A stretch of DNA of 64,000 bases from Russula earlei (GCA_025769875.1 JAGFNK010000001.1:310001-374000); one strand, 5' to 3'; positions 24,857-37,111 are shown, counted from the stretch's first letter. Numbers and translations are program-made. Notes: generated by a model not told the origin, from the sequence alone.

Positions 24857-24889
24857 CTCTCGCCAGCGCGGGAGGTTTTTCCTGATGAT
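24857..24889 (-). repeat. Plavaka right terminal inverted repeat
   Basis: Inverted partner of 18,905-18,937; both outer ends read ATCATCAGG when read inward. Confidence 0.9.
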
Positions 24890-25092
24890 TTTCTTTTCAT
24901 ATTGAACATGCCCGTCGACGATCTCTTCATTTTCTACCTGCACCGACCTCAATACACTCCGCTAGCGCACCCTAGGGAACATGTAGGTGTATATAAGAAA
25001 CACAGATCAGAACTTGAGTCACGAAAATCACGGCCACCACGACCATACAGATCGATTAGTGCTGATTCATCGCAGTCGGAATTCTCTCAGCA

Positions 25093-27629
25093 CTAGTCAG
25101 ACCTCGCTGACCGAATAACAAGGGGCAATTGTGGCATATTCTGGGGACCCGAGGTTAGAAAGGGTCGTGCTACGATCATCGTCCTTCGAGTGATCTCGCT
25201 CGGAGGTACCGCGAGCTCAAAGTCAAACGCTCGAACGAAAGCGAATAAGATCGCTTTCATCCTGGAATTCGCCAGAGTCCATCAACGAACATGCCGCTAA
25301 TTGGCACAACGACATAGATGGTAAACTCACTCGACTAGAGAAAAGCGGTAGCCGAGGCACGCGTGCGAGCCAGTGAGGAATGTCAGAAGATTCCCAAAGA
25401 CACCGGGAATGACCTTCGCGGTCTCGGGAATAGTTTCCCAACGTTCGGGTCTGGGTGGAACGGACAGTTAGTTAAGCCGAATGCAGGTCAGTCGCAAGCC
25501 AAGACACTTCACTTGAACTCATCCGCGTCCTCACCCCACAAAGATTTCATTCTATGTACGGCCAGAATAGGAATAACGACCACGTCACCCTTTTGCAGCC
25601 TTTTATTTTACGGCCTTATTGTCAGCATTCGAGTGTGGTGCCGCATGGAAATGGGACCACATGCCTGAATTCATGCCTCTTGACCCCATATCGGTCGATA
25701 AAAGGTTCACTCAACGGAACTACAACATCTGCATCCACGACCCGCTCCGTATTCGAGACAGGAGCATGCAGGCGAAGAACTTCCCGGGTGACATAGTCCA
25801 GGTACGTCATTCCATTGAGCTCATCCATCGAAGGGCTGTCTGTATAGAATCCACGTGCCTCCGTGGTCAGTTTACCGTAGGCCGAGGGATGACATCCAAG
25901 TGCATAGATTGCCCAGACAACAGCGGAGCTAACAATTATGTGTGATCAGATGCTCACCCTGCACAGAGAATCGCTGATACCTTGTTGTCTCATGACCAGC
26001 AAGGAGGAACGTTGGAATCTCTTTGTAACAAATCGTCGTCGGCATTCGACCGAGGATTAGGACGCTTACTCACGAGCTAGAACTTCCTCGTCAGTCATCC
26101 GCGCATCCTCTGGTATATCCTTGGCCATGTTTGCTCTGAGGAGAATGCTGAGTAGATCGCGTCCGAGAATATTTCTTTTCTCAACAGCGCTCTTATCATC
26201 GCTCTCAATCGCAGAAAGTATTTCATCTTTCCTTTGAGAAACTATGCGTTGGCCGATCGACCTGAGGGACTTCGATGCGTTTGTAATTGCACGAGAGCGG
26301 TCAGTTGGCTGTTGATCAGTCAAATGACGATTTTCATCCGAGTGAAGTATTACACACAATCATCCGAGCAAGTGGAATCAATGCCTGAGCCATGAACCTG
26401 ACACTGAACGGATCAAATATGGTGGCTTTACGCAGTCCCTCAGAAATCTCATGGGGTTCATCCTGATGAAGAGACCGGAATGCATGGTTGAAGCCTGGTA
26501 GAAATTAGTGTCTTCTACTGAAAGGGGATGCGTTCATCAAGGTGACACCTACATGCATGGCCAAGAATGTCCAATGTAACCTTGTTCAGCCAAAGAAATA
26601 TGTCAACTCTAAGCGAACCATCAGGACTGCGACATCGAGCTATTTGTGCCATTAACAGATCTCGAAACTATGAGAATGTCAGTAACCTGCCGAAATTCGG
26701 ATGGACGAAATAGATTACCTCATTAGCCTTTTCGACGAACAGCTGAGAGTACACCTTGATTTGAGGATGACCGAATGCAGGACCCTATTGACACTGAGTA
26801 AATATGACGCTTGGAACGATCCAGAGAACAGACCATAATTTTGCGCTTGACATAAGAGGTCAGTTTGATGGAATGAAAGCCATTGGAGTTCTCCATTTTG
26901 CCGAGTTCCTTCATGCCCAATATGTATTACAAACCTTCTACCCCCAACTTCCCCCTCATAGTACATATTGGGTGGGAAAGAACTCGGAAAAACGGAAAAT
27001 GACAGTGCTCTACCTGTTTTTTATGCTGCAATCCTTGTCAAGCAGTTTGTCATCGTCATCTAACAATTTACTGTCATAAAAATTCACCTTCAATGACCAG
27101 CACGCCTATAATTACGAAGGATGTCGATTCTAACGATGCTACAGAGCCTAGGAATGTGGGCGAACCTTTTCCGAGTAGGCGTTCAAAGAACTGACGACCT
27201 TCTCCTCTCTTCACAAATCCGGGAGTATTAAGGATATAATTCAGCGCCTGGGGATCAGTAGTGATGACTTTGGACATCTGGAAAATCACAGGTGACTTAT
27301 TAATAATTGTTTACGTCGATGTTGTCAATGACACCAACCATGAACCAACTACGATACCTGAAAACAGGACCATATCGGCGAGTCCACTCCAAGTGACTGA
27401 CCTGAGCATCTGACACCCAGACCCCTCGAGGAATACTCCCAGTCAACAAACTGACAGGCTTTGGACCAGGAAGTAATCGTATGGGACCAGAAGGGCGAGA
27501 AAGGATTACGATGTAGAGGATGGGAACGATCATAGCGATCACAATAGCGGGATTCGCTGCGAAGAAACTCGCAATTGACGTCCCCATTTCTAGGCGCGTG
27601 GGGATGTAAGTAGCATATATGCTGAACAT
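25093..27629 (-). CDS. Cytochrome P450 copy C, apparently intact
   Basis: ATG 27629 ([10 protein letters not shown]) to TAG 25093. The N-terminal anchor segment lies around residues 22-42 and is followed by the proline/glycine hinge LLPGPKP. All exons seen in A, B and D are present and in phase: the microexons encoding VLVIE, GLQHKKQ and [20 protein letters not shown] (I helix); [15 protein letters not shown] (ExxR); [11 protein letters not shown]; heme loop [10 protein letters not shown] with the Cys ligand; and the C-terminal [11 protein letters not shown]. Expected product about 560 aa, an ER-bound monooxygenase of unknown substrate. The intron between AGHETT-side exons and the heme side uses a GC donor (AG|GCATGT), as in A and B. 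One intron holds a 111-bp inverted-repeat insertion. This is the only copy of the left cluster without a visible lesion. Confidence 0.85.
26890..27000. mobile_element. Small inverted-repeat insertion (MITE-like) in a P450 C intron
   Basis: Copies A and B read CATTGGAGTGTCAGTGCTC here; copy C carries about 111 extra bases after CATTGGAGT. The insert has imperfect 31-bp inverted arms (26,896-26,926 and 26,962-26,992, sharing CCGAGTTC and CCCAATATGTA), so it can fold into a hairpin. No clear target duplication. It lies inside an intron and leaves the splice sites intact. Confidence 0.65.
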
Positions 27630-28109
27630 GTTGAGTGTTGAGTAGAACGAGAACGAGAACGAAACGGAAGTCTTGCCTGCAAGTGCTGTGTGCCACCGGC
27701 GCCCATGTGGCCTTATCGTGACACAATTTCCACTATCAGGCCACTGAATTGAAACTCCCGGCCGTATGACTCATGCGAGCCTTCTCTCTCTGTCTTTGAT
27801 ATCTGGCTTTGATCATGTCTCTAACGGGTTCAATTCGCCGTGACATCGAGCCAAATATCACAAAAGCGACCCTGTGGCGTCCGTGCCGGGAGTGAGATGC
27901 AAGCCAGGCCCATTCGGGCGGTTACATACTCACTCATACGACGGCAGCAGGTGGTTTTTAATGGCTTATCTTATCTTGCGGAGCGTAGCTTCAAGTCAAC
28001 GGCTTTCACGACGTCGTGCAAGACGCGCTGGAACCCTCAGTGACCACCTTCTCCCAAGATGAGTGTCCAGGGTTGCGGATGACGAATGACATGAAAGTTG
28101 AAGCCGGGA

Positions 28110-28730
28110 CCTGACCTTCTAGTATTGTAAATTGCATGTGACGGCCAGGAACATCACGTTCAGGAGACCAACATGAGTGGGCCACCAAATTTCACACTAG
28201 TGCTGTGATGGCTCAGTTTGGCTCAGCAAAAGCTTGTTGGAGTTGCAGCCTCAGCGTCACGGGTTAGTCATGCACTCACGTGGCACGTGACAAACATGCA
28301 AATGTATATAGTTCATTTTGTATCTTTTTCCTGTCCCTCAGTCTTCTACAATAAGACTGAGGTTGGTCACACTTTTGTTATCTATGTACATATCTAATTA
28401 CTCTTGTTAGCACTTGTTACAGGTTAGAATACCCACTTAGTACAGCCTTCTACAATAAGACTGAGCACTCATTACAGAGACACTTTCTACATAGCTTGGT
28501 CAGATTGGGTGAGCTGTAGTGAAGATGCAAGGGCAAGGTCTGAGGGTGTGACAATCAGTACATGGGAGTGGGAGTGGGATGTGGCAGACAAGGGGAATTT
28601 GAGGAAGACATGACTCTCTTAACTCTTGTTGGCTTGTTTTTCAAGCCTTCAAGTACATCTTTGTGTACTACATTTGTAAATACTGGTAGTAATTTTTATG
28701 AGACAATTATGAAATTTTTTGGGAGTCAAG
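28110..28730. other. Non-coding stretch with short repeats, left of the hAT element
   Basis: No gene seen. The 19-mer CTTCTACAATAAGACTGAG occurs twice (28,342 and 28,447 regions). The first copy is extended into an inverted repeat, CAGTCTT ... AAGACTG. This may be the remnant of another insertion. Sequence composition becomes AT-richer than in the gene-bearing part. Confidence 0.4.
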
Positions 28731-31124
28731 TAGTGTTTACAGGTCTGGTTAACTGGACTGAAAATATGACCGCAACCAGATGCAACCAGACCATTGGTTG
28801 TGGTTGCATTGACCCTGGGGCTTCTTCAGTTGCTGGTCTCAAGCATTATTAAATAAAGAAAAACCAACAAAAAACTGGTACAACCTGGTTGCAACTGGTC
28901 CATCCCCTACATACAAGAATACAACTATGGGCTACATGAAGTGCTACTAGAGTATGTTGAAACTAAGAGGAACAACCAGTTTTGGAGGGTTCTGGTTGCA
29001 TGGCAACTTACATCATGATACACTACCAAACAAAGTTGAGTATATGTGTGCATCCCAAGGAGGCTCAAGTGATACATACCATCACCACATTCCACTCACA
29101 TCAATACAGTATGACAAAAAGCAATGCAGCAACCACAAAAGGCAAAGGCAAGGCAGGTACAAAGCTACTGCCAAAGAAACCTGTGCCAAAGAAGAAAAAA
29201 ACTCTGGCCACACAATATAACAAGAACAAGGGAGCTCAGAAAAGAGCAGCAGAGGAAAAATCTTCTTCAGAATCTGCTTTTGAAGAGTCAGATCACAGGC
29301 TGCATAAGAAACACATGAAGAGCACAGAGGAACCTAGCAATGATGAGGAGCCCAAGTCTGCTGGTGAACCTGACAATGGGCATGAATCAGAAAGTGACTT
29401 TGAGGTATGACAGGTTAACAACTGTCAAAGGGAGATGGGCTTCTTGATCAGCACCAAATATCAATCCCCTCCAAGCTCTATACACAGAAAGAGAAAGCCA
29501 GAGACCTTTGGTTAATCTTCACAGACAAAGTGAAGGTCAAGTTTATTATGAATGACAACAGTGCAAAGATACCCTATGGATGCTGGTGTCATGTATGCAA
29601 GTAAGTAATTATCACCATAAAACCTTATGAATTCATAGCAAACATTTTATGATAGAAATGACAATCACTTTATAATGAAATTTGGTAAGTGAAAGGCATT
29701 CCACACTGGCAGCAACTCCTCCTGTCACCAGCACATTCATCAGCATTATGCTATATATCAACAATGATGCAAGGATGAAAAGATACCTGAGCACCACTGT
29801 GTTGAAGCAGATGGGCGCAGGTTATGATAAGAGCGATAAGATCCTTAAGATCTATCAAAAGATATTTCAGTTTGTGTAAGACAAAACTGTAAATCAGTAA
29901 TACCTATCAAAAGATATCTACAACACGTGATTAGATGCGATAGATAAGATAGGAAACAGTAAATACTCACTTCAGTTTGTGTAAGACAAAACTGAAGCGA
30001 TCTAGCTAATTGAGTGCCTCTTAAATACACGAAAGCGTCTCTAAGCAAAGTAATCATAACTACCAACTTGTATCATAAAGGATCAGTTGTTAGTAGCTAC
30101 CGATTGTCATCAATTAACTTATCATTGTAACATACGCAGGCTGCAGCATCTGAGCTGAGCCGGTCTGGGCTGATCCGACGCGTGAGCGACGCGCGTGAGC
30201 CGAGAGCGCCCGGTCCGTGGGAGCCGACGTGTTAACACGACTGGGCTGTGATTACATCAGACTGCCCAAAGCAGTGGTAATCTCAACACACTGGGCAATT
30301 TCATGCCCACTTTGGAGGAAGATGGAAGAGGAAAAATGGAGGAGGAACATGAAGGGGAGGAAGGGCACATTGAAGGGTTTGTTTGAGAAACCAAAACCAG
30401 TCATGTTTACATGGGAAAATGTACTTCACACACTGACTCAATTTGTTGCAGTCGATGACCAGGTAAGCACTCACCAACATATAGTAACAAGTAACACTCA
30501 GATCTCATCACCCACCTTAGTCCCTTGCTGGTGCAAAAAAAACAACATTCCAAAATTGTCTGGTTGCAATGAGACTGAAGTCATTGTTGAAAGATCTGCT
30601 GTCAACCCATGATGTTGTCAACCATCTTCACAACAAGTTTGTTAAGTGGTCAGCGTGGCTTAAACAAGAAATAGAGGTATGTGCTTATCTTCAATTGAAT
30701 CTCAAGACTCACCAAACTTTCATTACAGATGGCTCCCAGTCTAATCCCCACAATGGCAGACATATGGACAGTCAATACCACAAAAGTGTCCTTTCTTGGG
30801 GTCACTGCACACTGGATCAAGGTTAAAAGCAAGCCTGAGGAAACCTGGGAGCTGCATTCAGAAGTCATCAGTTTTCAATCAGTCTCAGGGACCATAGCAG
30901 GGAGAACCTAGGTCAATACTTTATGGGTATCTGCGATCAGATTGGGATAATGAACATGGGAGAGATCAAAGGTATTTAGCAAACATCTTCAATCAGCTGA
31001 TAATGATAATGATTACTTGACAGCTCCACACCCTCACACTTGACAATGCCTTGAGCAACATGACAAAATGTGAAACTATTGAAGCTACTCATGAAATCCA
31101 GGGTCTTGTCAAGACATGTACTGC

Positions 31125-31985
31125 TGATCCTTAAGGACTCAGGAGCAGGTGGGCTGGGGTTGGAACAGACAGTATGTGGCGTAGGCGGCGTTGAACAAGA
31201 GGATGAGCCAAATGACTAGAATGTACCAGATGGGGACTGGTACATGTAACTGGAGGCAGAGGTGAAGGTTAGAGGCCAGTGCAGCAAAGGGGCTTTAGAC
31301 AAGGTGGTCATTGAAGAGTACCTTGGAGGCAAGGGAAGTCTTTAAACTGAGTGGTTGCGGGGGAGTACCCAGGAAGATGAGAGTATCACAAATGGACAGT
31401 CTGATGACTGCCATGCTACATTGGGGCTTATATACTAGATACAAGTCTGATTATGAACTACAGAAAATAACTCAGACTCCTCGGACCACTCCAATTGGAT
31501 TCTAGGGGCATAAACACATTGTGTTGGACCTATGGGTGACTCAGGACGATTAGGGAGATGGTGGAGTGATGATATCATAATGACATCATTGTGGAGTGCT
31601 TGGTGAGCATATGATGTCATGGTGGAGTTGCTCAGTCAACTATGATGTCAGTGTCGCTTCATGATGTCATGTAGATTGTCCAAGAGGTCTAGGACTCCTT
31701 CCAGTGTTTCGGTGGCAAGTGGCTGAATGGTCATGTGGCCAGCACATGGTGGGTTACTCCAATAGGAAGGAGGGTGTTTTAGTGAGTTGGAGGGATTGGA
31801 AACCAGGGTCCTTTGCAATGTATGCTTTGTTAGAAGGGCAGTTGAATGGGAACAGAGGTGGATAGCGGGTATGAAGCGAAAGGGCTATGTTGAGTTATTA
31901 ACAGGATGATATATGGCCAAGGCCTGGCCTTAGTTCACAACAGGTCTCTCATGATCTGCAGGGGAGAATCAACTTCCATACATAT
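31125..31985. other. Unidentified insertion inside the hAT relic
   Basis: hAT coding homology stops near 31,125 and resumes near 32,020. The insert has no recognisable protein. It contains at least four copies of ATGATGTCA or the near-palindrome ATGACATCAT between 31,570 and 31,670, resembling CRE-type bZIP sites. It may be a solo LTR or another non-autonomous element. Confidence 0.4.
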
Positions 31986-32774
31986 CTTTATTGTCTTCTT
32001 GTCTTTTTCTACTGATTGCTAGGACAGATGTTTAAGCCACATTGTCAATCTAGTGGAAGTTGATGTAAGGACTCACATCACAAAGATTGCTCCTGTGGAA
32101 ACAGCAACAGCCATCTGGGAGTATGATCCTTCTCTTCCTGACAACTGTGTGCTGAATGGGTCATTGGATGTAATTGCAGCTATCTGCACACTTGCAATCA
32201 AGGTTCATTTGTATTAGTACTTTAAGGTCTCAGTTCTCTAATGTGACACAGATACAGTCATCTGGTCAGTGCATTGAAGTGTTTAAAAAGCTACAAGGCG
32301 AATGAGGCATTCAAGACCCACTCAAGATCCCTCTTCACAGCAATGTTCAATGGGGTACTGCACATCAAATGCTCAGTGTATTGTACAAAGTCCAGCAGGT
32401 ATGCTGATCTGTTCAATTCCCCTTATTGTTTATCTGAACAAGTATATTAGCTGATTAAACTATTTGTTGTGAGTGCTGACCATCACTACAGTCCTATCAC
32501 AACTATCTGACACAATAGCTGCATCTTGAAACATATAACATGGTCAACATTCACATTCTCTGAGACTTATTGGGAATGTGTGAAAGAAGCTTGCAAGATT
32601 TTGGCTGTACATGAGCTGCGTTCACTCATCACAATGAAAGTTACTCACTCCCACAATTTAGGACTCCAACTAAATTCAACACACCTTCTCTGCTGAAAAG
32701 CAGCCAACCCTGTGGCAAGCCCTGCCAGCTATCAAAGAGCTTCAAATGGCTTGGGAAGGTAAATGCAACAATGT

Positions 32775-33362
32775 CATGAATTACCCCCTTGTCGGTTCGT
32801 CCCTACACTCTTTTGTTATTGTTTACTTTTTTACTATTGTTCTCCTCCATCACCCTTGTCCCCTTGGTTACTGTTTCATCCCTTGATGCTGATGGTCCCT
32901 TATTGTTTCACCTATTGTGTTTCATCTATTGTTTGAGTACCTTTTGCCATTGGTTTGTCTTTATCTATTGTTCTGCATATAGTACTGTACAGCTTCGCTA
33001 GATACAGTATTTAAGCGCCTGTAGAAGCTGGGAATGCCCCAAGCTTAGCTTTGTCCCATTTCTTGTTGCATCCCTTGCCCTGTATACTCTCCCAATCACA
33101 ACTTGCTTGTGCTGGCTTACACCTTGCATGAACTAAGTACACCTCAAGGAACCTTTGTGTTCCTTTTTCTCCTCTGCCTCTCTCTCATCGTCCTCCTCTT
33201 CTGTGAAACCAGAAGATCGACTCTGTCTGTGGACTGAGTCATTATCTGACTCAGCCTTGAGATGCTAAAACCTTTGATCCGGTCTCCTTGAGCTGGCCCC
33301 ACTGAACCCCTTGAACCAAGTCACAGGGACTTGGCCCCACTGAACCTTGAGCTAACACTCTT
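32775..33362 (+). repeat. About 590-bp repeat, copy 1 (inside hAT relic)
   Basis: This stretch recurs in inverted orientation at about 35,145-35,700. Shared text includes CAGTATTTAAGC, CCAAGCTTAGCTTTGTCCCA and CACAACTTGCTTGTGCTGG. CT-rich start, no coding frame; LTR-like in size but without clear TG...CA ends or target duplication. Confidence 0.55.
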
Positions 33363-35144
33363 ACGGCTGCAACACTATACAAATCTGTGATCAACAATGG
33401 ACTAAAAAAGCTGAACAAGTACTACTCATGGTTTGATGTGAAGCCTTTGTACATCTTGGCCCTTGGTATGTTATTTTCAAAATAAACTCTATGTCATTTC
33501 TGACAATAATACACTAGTGCTTCATCCATACTTCAAACTGGCTTACATCAAATTGGCATGGGGAGGAGCAGAGGAGCAGGAAGCAGAGCATTGGAAGGGG
33601 AATTGACATGCAAAGAACTGGCAGGATGAGGCACAGAAGGTTTTTGAGAACATGGTAAACCCTTCAACTGAATTCCTGCTTTGGCCAATTCTGTGATGTG
33701 ATGCTAGATGGAGTGGCACTGGAAGACCTGTCCAACCACAACTCCCACTTTGCCAACTGAATCACTGTTAGGATTCAATTTGCATCCCTGTCCACTTGCT
33801 TACCTATGCCTGTTTACTCATTTCTTCCTACTGATTGCTTACTGATTCACTGACTGATACTTAGTGATCACTGACTGATAGGATGACTGATGCTTAGTGA
33901 TTGCTTACTGAACTGATGACAGATACTAGGAGAGAATGACTCACACATGAGTCATTTCTGATGCTTATGGATTGCAGTCTTTGTTTTTGGATACTACTGG
34001 ATCTCAGCTATGTGCTCCCCAAGTTTCATATGAATTGGATCAGCCATTGTCGAGATATAGTATAAATACTCAGGTGTATCAAGGGTTGAGCCTTACACTC
34101 AACTTACTTTCTAAAAGAATTCACATCATTCTCATTCTCTAAAAGGATTCAAAGTCTAGTGCTTGAACTATATCAAGCAACTCTTTCACTAGGGTTAGTA
34201 TTAAGATTGAGCAGATCTTAACAATCACCCAGTGTAGTTGAACTGAATGTGGAGTCCATTTGATCTGACTTCAATTGCCATCACTTAACTCTGCTCACTA
34301 GTCAAGATGATGACAAAGGCTGGCAACCAGAAATGTGGTGATATCTCAAGGACTTCCTGGGTGATGTTATGAAAGATACTGACATCATAAAATGGTGGCA
34401 GGTATGATATGGCATTGCTGAGTAGATCAACATCACTTACTGATTAACAATCTTTACAGGACAATGGGAGTTCATATCCCACCCTCTGCCATATCACAAT
34501 TGATATCCTTCCCTGTCAAGCATCATTGGTACCCTGTGAACAACTTTTTTCTGCTGGGGGTGAAGTTGTGACAAAATGATGGGCTCAACTTGGGGCAGTG
34601 CAGTTTGAAGGGCTACAGATGATGAAATTTGCTTGGAGGAATGATATTGGGGACCTTGCAGCCTGGAACTCATCATAGGTGGAAGAAATTGATACCAAGA
34701 TGAAGGAGTATGAAGATATGTTGATAGTGGATCAGGACTTTCAGCAGTAGGATCAATCAGCAAATGCATATGTTTTTTAAATTTCCTTGTCTCTTTTTCT
34801 TCTCCATACTAGATTATAATATATTGCTTGTTTAATAATATAAAGCTTTCAATATGTCCTCCTCCATGGTACTTGCAGTGTGCAAGCAAAACAAACTTGG
34901 CACACATCACATTGTATGCATGCTACATTGTGTCTTTATTTATTATTCCTATAACTGGTATGGTCTCATAGAAGACCAGTCAAGATTGGTTGGTGGACTA
35001 TAACTGGACTGATATGAACTGGTTCTATAGGGTTCAGTCCAGTTGCCTAGAAATTTGGCTGCAGTCAAAACTGTTTGTGGTTGTGGTTGCAGCTGGTCCA
35101 AGCCAAAAAACCAGACCAGACCAGACCTAAAAACACTAGCAGCT

Positions 35145-35700
35145 GTTGGAGCATTAGCTTGAAGTTCAGTGGGCCAAGTCCTTGGACTTGGTTCAGTGGT
35201 TCAGTGGGGGCTGGCTCAGAGAGACTGGTTCAAAAGTTTAGTGTCTCAAGATTAAGTCAGACAATGTCTAATCTGCAGACAGAGTTGGTTTTCTGGTTTC
35301 ACAGAAGAGGAAGACAATGAGAGAAAAGCAGAGGAGGAAGAGCAACACAAAGGTTTCTTATGGTGGGCTCAGGTCATGCCAGCACAAGCAAGTTGTGATT
35401 TTGAGAGAGAGGATACAAGGCAAGGGATGTGACAGGAAATGGGACAAAGCTAAGCTTGGGACATTCCCCAGCTTCTACAGGTGCTTAAATACTGTATGTA
35501 GTGAGGCTGTACAGTACAATATGTGGAACAATAGGTAGAGCTAGACCAGTAGCAAAAAGGGATCAGACAATAGATAAAATGGTAACCAAGAGGATGGGGG
35601 GTAGGTGTAAAATAAGAACAAAGGAAAAAGGTAAATGGTGAACAAAAGGGGGTAGATCACAACAAGGAGTGGCTGTATTGGATTGTGCTACTACAGAGTA
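35145..35700 (-). repeat. About 590-bp repeat, copy 2, inverted (just right of the hAT end)
   Basis: Inverted, diverged partner of 32,775-33,362 (TGGGACAAAGCTAAGCTTGG, CAGCACAAGCAAGTTGTGATT region). Together they make a pair of inverted repeats about 2 kb apart, one inside and one beside the hAT relic. Confidence 0.55.
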
Positions 35701-37111
35701 GCTAGGGTGATTTATATACAAGAAAGGAGATACTAAAGATGAAAGGAATGAAAGGGAGTTCAAGATTGGGCAAGGCAGTTGAGGCCATGGTGAAAGGCTT
35801 GGTGGATTTTGCTCCACCAGAGGCCATGATGTGCAGAGTGCCTTCGTGGCATGACATGCTACACCTCTCGGATCCGAAAGGACCAAAAATCAATTTTTGG
35901 AAAACCCCCCTTTGTGGGGGGGACCTTACTCAGTTGACAGGTGGACTCAATCATGCAGCAGGCTTGGAAGCTGCAGATCACACAAAGCAAAAAGGCTAAA
36001 AACCCAATGTTCTCCCCAATCACCTCACATCCTTAATTGTGAGCAAGAGTGTCTCAAGGACACAGTGGAGCTCATGAGATGCAAGCTCAACACCTTGGCC
36101 AAAGGCTGTAGAGGTGAAGATTGTCTTATAAGTTTTGGTATCATCTTAGCAACCTATGATATGCATTTACAAACAGCCTACACCAAAAAATGTATTTAGA
36201 GAGGCTCAAACAAGCAAAACCAAAAGTAGTGCATTTGCATGTATTGCTTCCCCAAATAATGCTCCCTGTGTGCCATTTCAATCCACCATCCCATGTGCTG
36301 ATTGCTGTGCCCTCAGGCTTTCACCCCCCCCCGTCCTCTTTACAAAGGCTTGAGACATGAACTTGTTGCATGTGCCAGGGCAGGGCATGTGTGCATGGTT
36401 GGTGGTGAGGGCTGGATGATGCAATCAAGATCTTGATGTTGGATGCAAGGTGGCTTGTGGTATGGCAAGGGCTGAGAACAAAATGGCCACAAAGGAGGGA
36501 GGTACAGGAGCAGGTGAGGTGTCATGCATTGTGTGTGGTCCACACACTGGCATGATTCCATGGCCAGCAATATGGCTCACCTTACAGGCTCTTCCTTCAA
36601 AGCAGGTGGAATCAGATCAAGGGTGCCCACTTAATTTCTGCATGCACACTGTAGTACATTGTCTTTTTTCCCTGTCCCCCCCCCAATTCTCCAATTGAAG
36701 TGTTTTCACCCATCTCATCAACAATGTAAGGTTCAATGCATGCTTCAATATTGTCATTACATTTCTGGTGACTATGTGACTGTCCAATTGCTAAGTTGGT
36801 GACAGTATATGTCCACCCTCCTAACCCATCAAAACATTTAAAATATGTTCTTAGATCACATAAAGCATTGCATTGGTTTAGGTGGCCAACTACCTGCCCT
36901 GATACAGTATGTCATTACTTATGTAATATAATTTATGGTCACAACAGAGCCTACTCAATATTTTACTTTTATTGTCTACTGAGTTGACTATAAGCAGACT
37001 TGACTTATTTCTTCCTGCTCATTGTGAAAGACTAACATGTGGGTGTGATGACCCCTCCTTTTTAATTTGCCCAAACCCCCTTGCATATTGTTAACAAAAA
37101 CCATACAAAGG
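35701..37111. other. Repeat-like non-coding DNA, nothing recognised
   Basis: No supported gene. Long C tracts occur at 36,317-36,326 and 36,671-36,682. Short frames lack recognisable domains. Probably remnants of older insertions between the hAT relic and the foldback element. Confidence 0.4.

Larger units (their letters stand above)
18905..24889. mobile_element. Plavaka-type DNA transposon, 5,985 bp, inserted in duplication block 3
   Basis: Both ends carry the same inverted sequence starting ATCATCAGGAAAAACCTCCC (33 bp, one mismatch). The element splits a stretch that is continuous after the SNF2 gene: TTTTCGTTATCCAG on its left and TTTCTTTTCAT on its right align with 7,722-7,750 of block 1, which serves as the empty site. 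The exact target duplication cannot be decided from this comparison, because the empty site has diverged; AT is possible. It carries a transposase (minus) and a divergent DUF6532 gene (plus). Plavaka elements are a fungal group related to CMC/EnSpm transposons. Confidence 0.9.
24890..28100. repeat. Segmental duplication, block 3, right part
   Basis: Continuation of block 3 after the Plavaka insertion: the P450 3' flank (CACCGACCTCAATACACT), P450 C and its promoter, ending near 28,100 where similarity to blocks 1 and 2 fades. The left part of this block is the SNF2 relic at 18,409-18,904. Confidence 0.7.
29107..34756 (+). pseudogene. hAT transposase relic (BED finger to C-terminal dimerisation region)
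   Basis: Fragments in order on the plus strand: a Lys-rich N-terminus (29,107-29,410); YGCWCHVC, a BED-like Cys pair (29,570-29,600); a His-rich piece at 29,690-29,800; EEKWRRNMKGRKGTLKGLF (30,320-30,390); STHDVVNHLHNKFVKW (30,600-30,660); VSFLGVTAHWIKVKSK (30,780-30,840); LTLDNALSNMTKCETIE (31,030-31,085); THITKIAPVETATAIWEYD (32,075-32,130); IPLHSNVQWGTAHQML (32,325-32,375); YYSWFDVKP (33,420-33,450); YPTLCHITIDILPCQASLVP (34,475-34,540). Many stops and two insertions interrupt it. In intact relatives the RNase-H-like core and this C-terminal region form the active dimer. Confidence 0.8.
28731..35138 (+). mobile_element. Decayed hAT DNA transposon with nested insertions
   Basis: Left end TAGTGTTTACAGGTCTGGTT and the inverted right end TAGTGTTTTTAGGTCTGGT are the expected short hAT terminal repeats. 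The interior carries a transposase relic on the plus strand (29,107-34,756). No clear 8-bp target duplication remains. About 860 bp at 31,125-31,985 and about 590 bp at 32,775-33,362 interrupt the coding homology. Confidence 0.75.

Noticed and set aside
7936..27629. P450 copies as a secondary-metabolite gene cluster
   Set aside because: No backbone enzyme (PKS, NRPS, terpene synthase) or transporter is present; neighbours are duplicates and transposons, so simple family expansion explains it.
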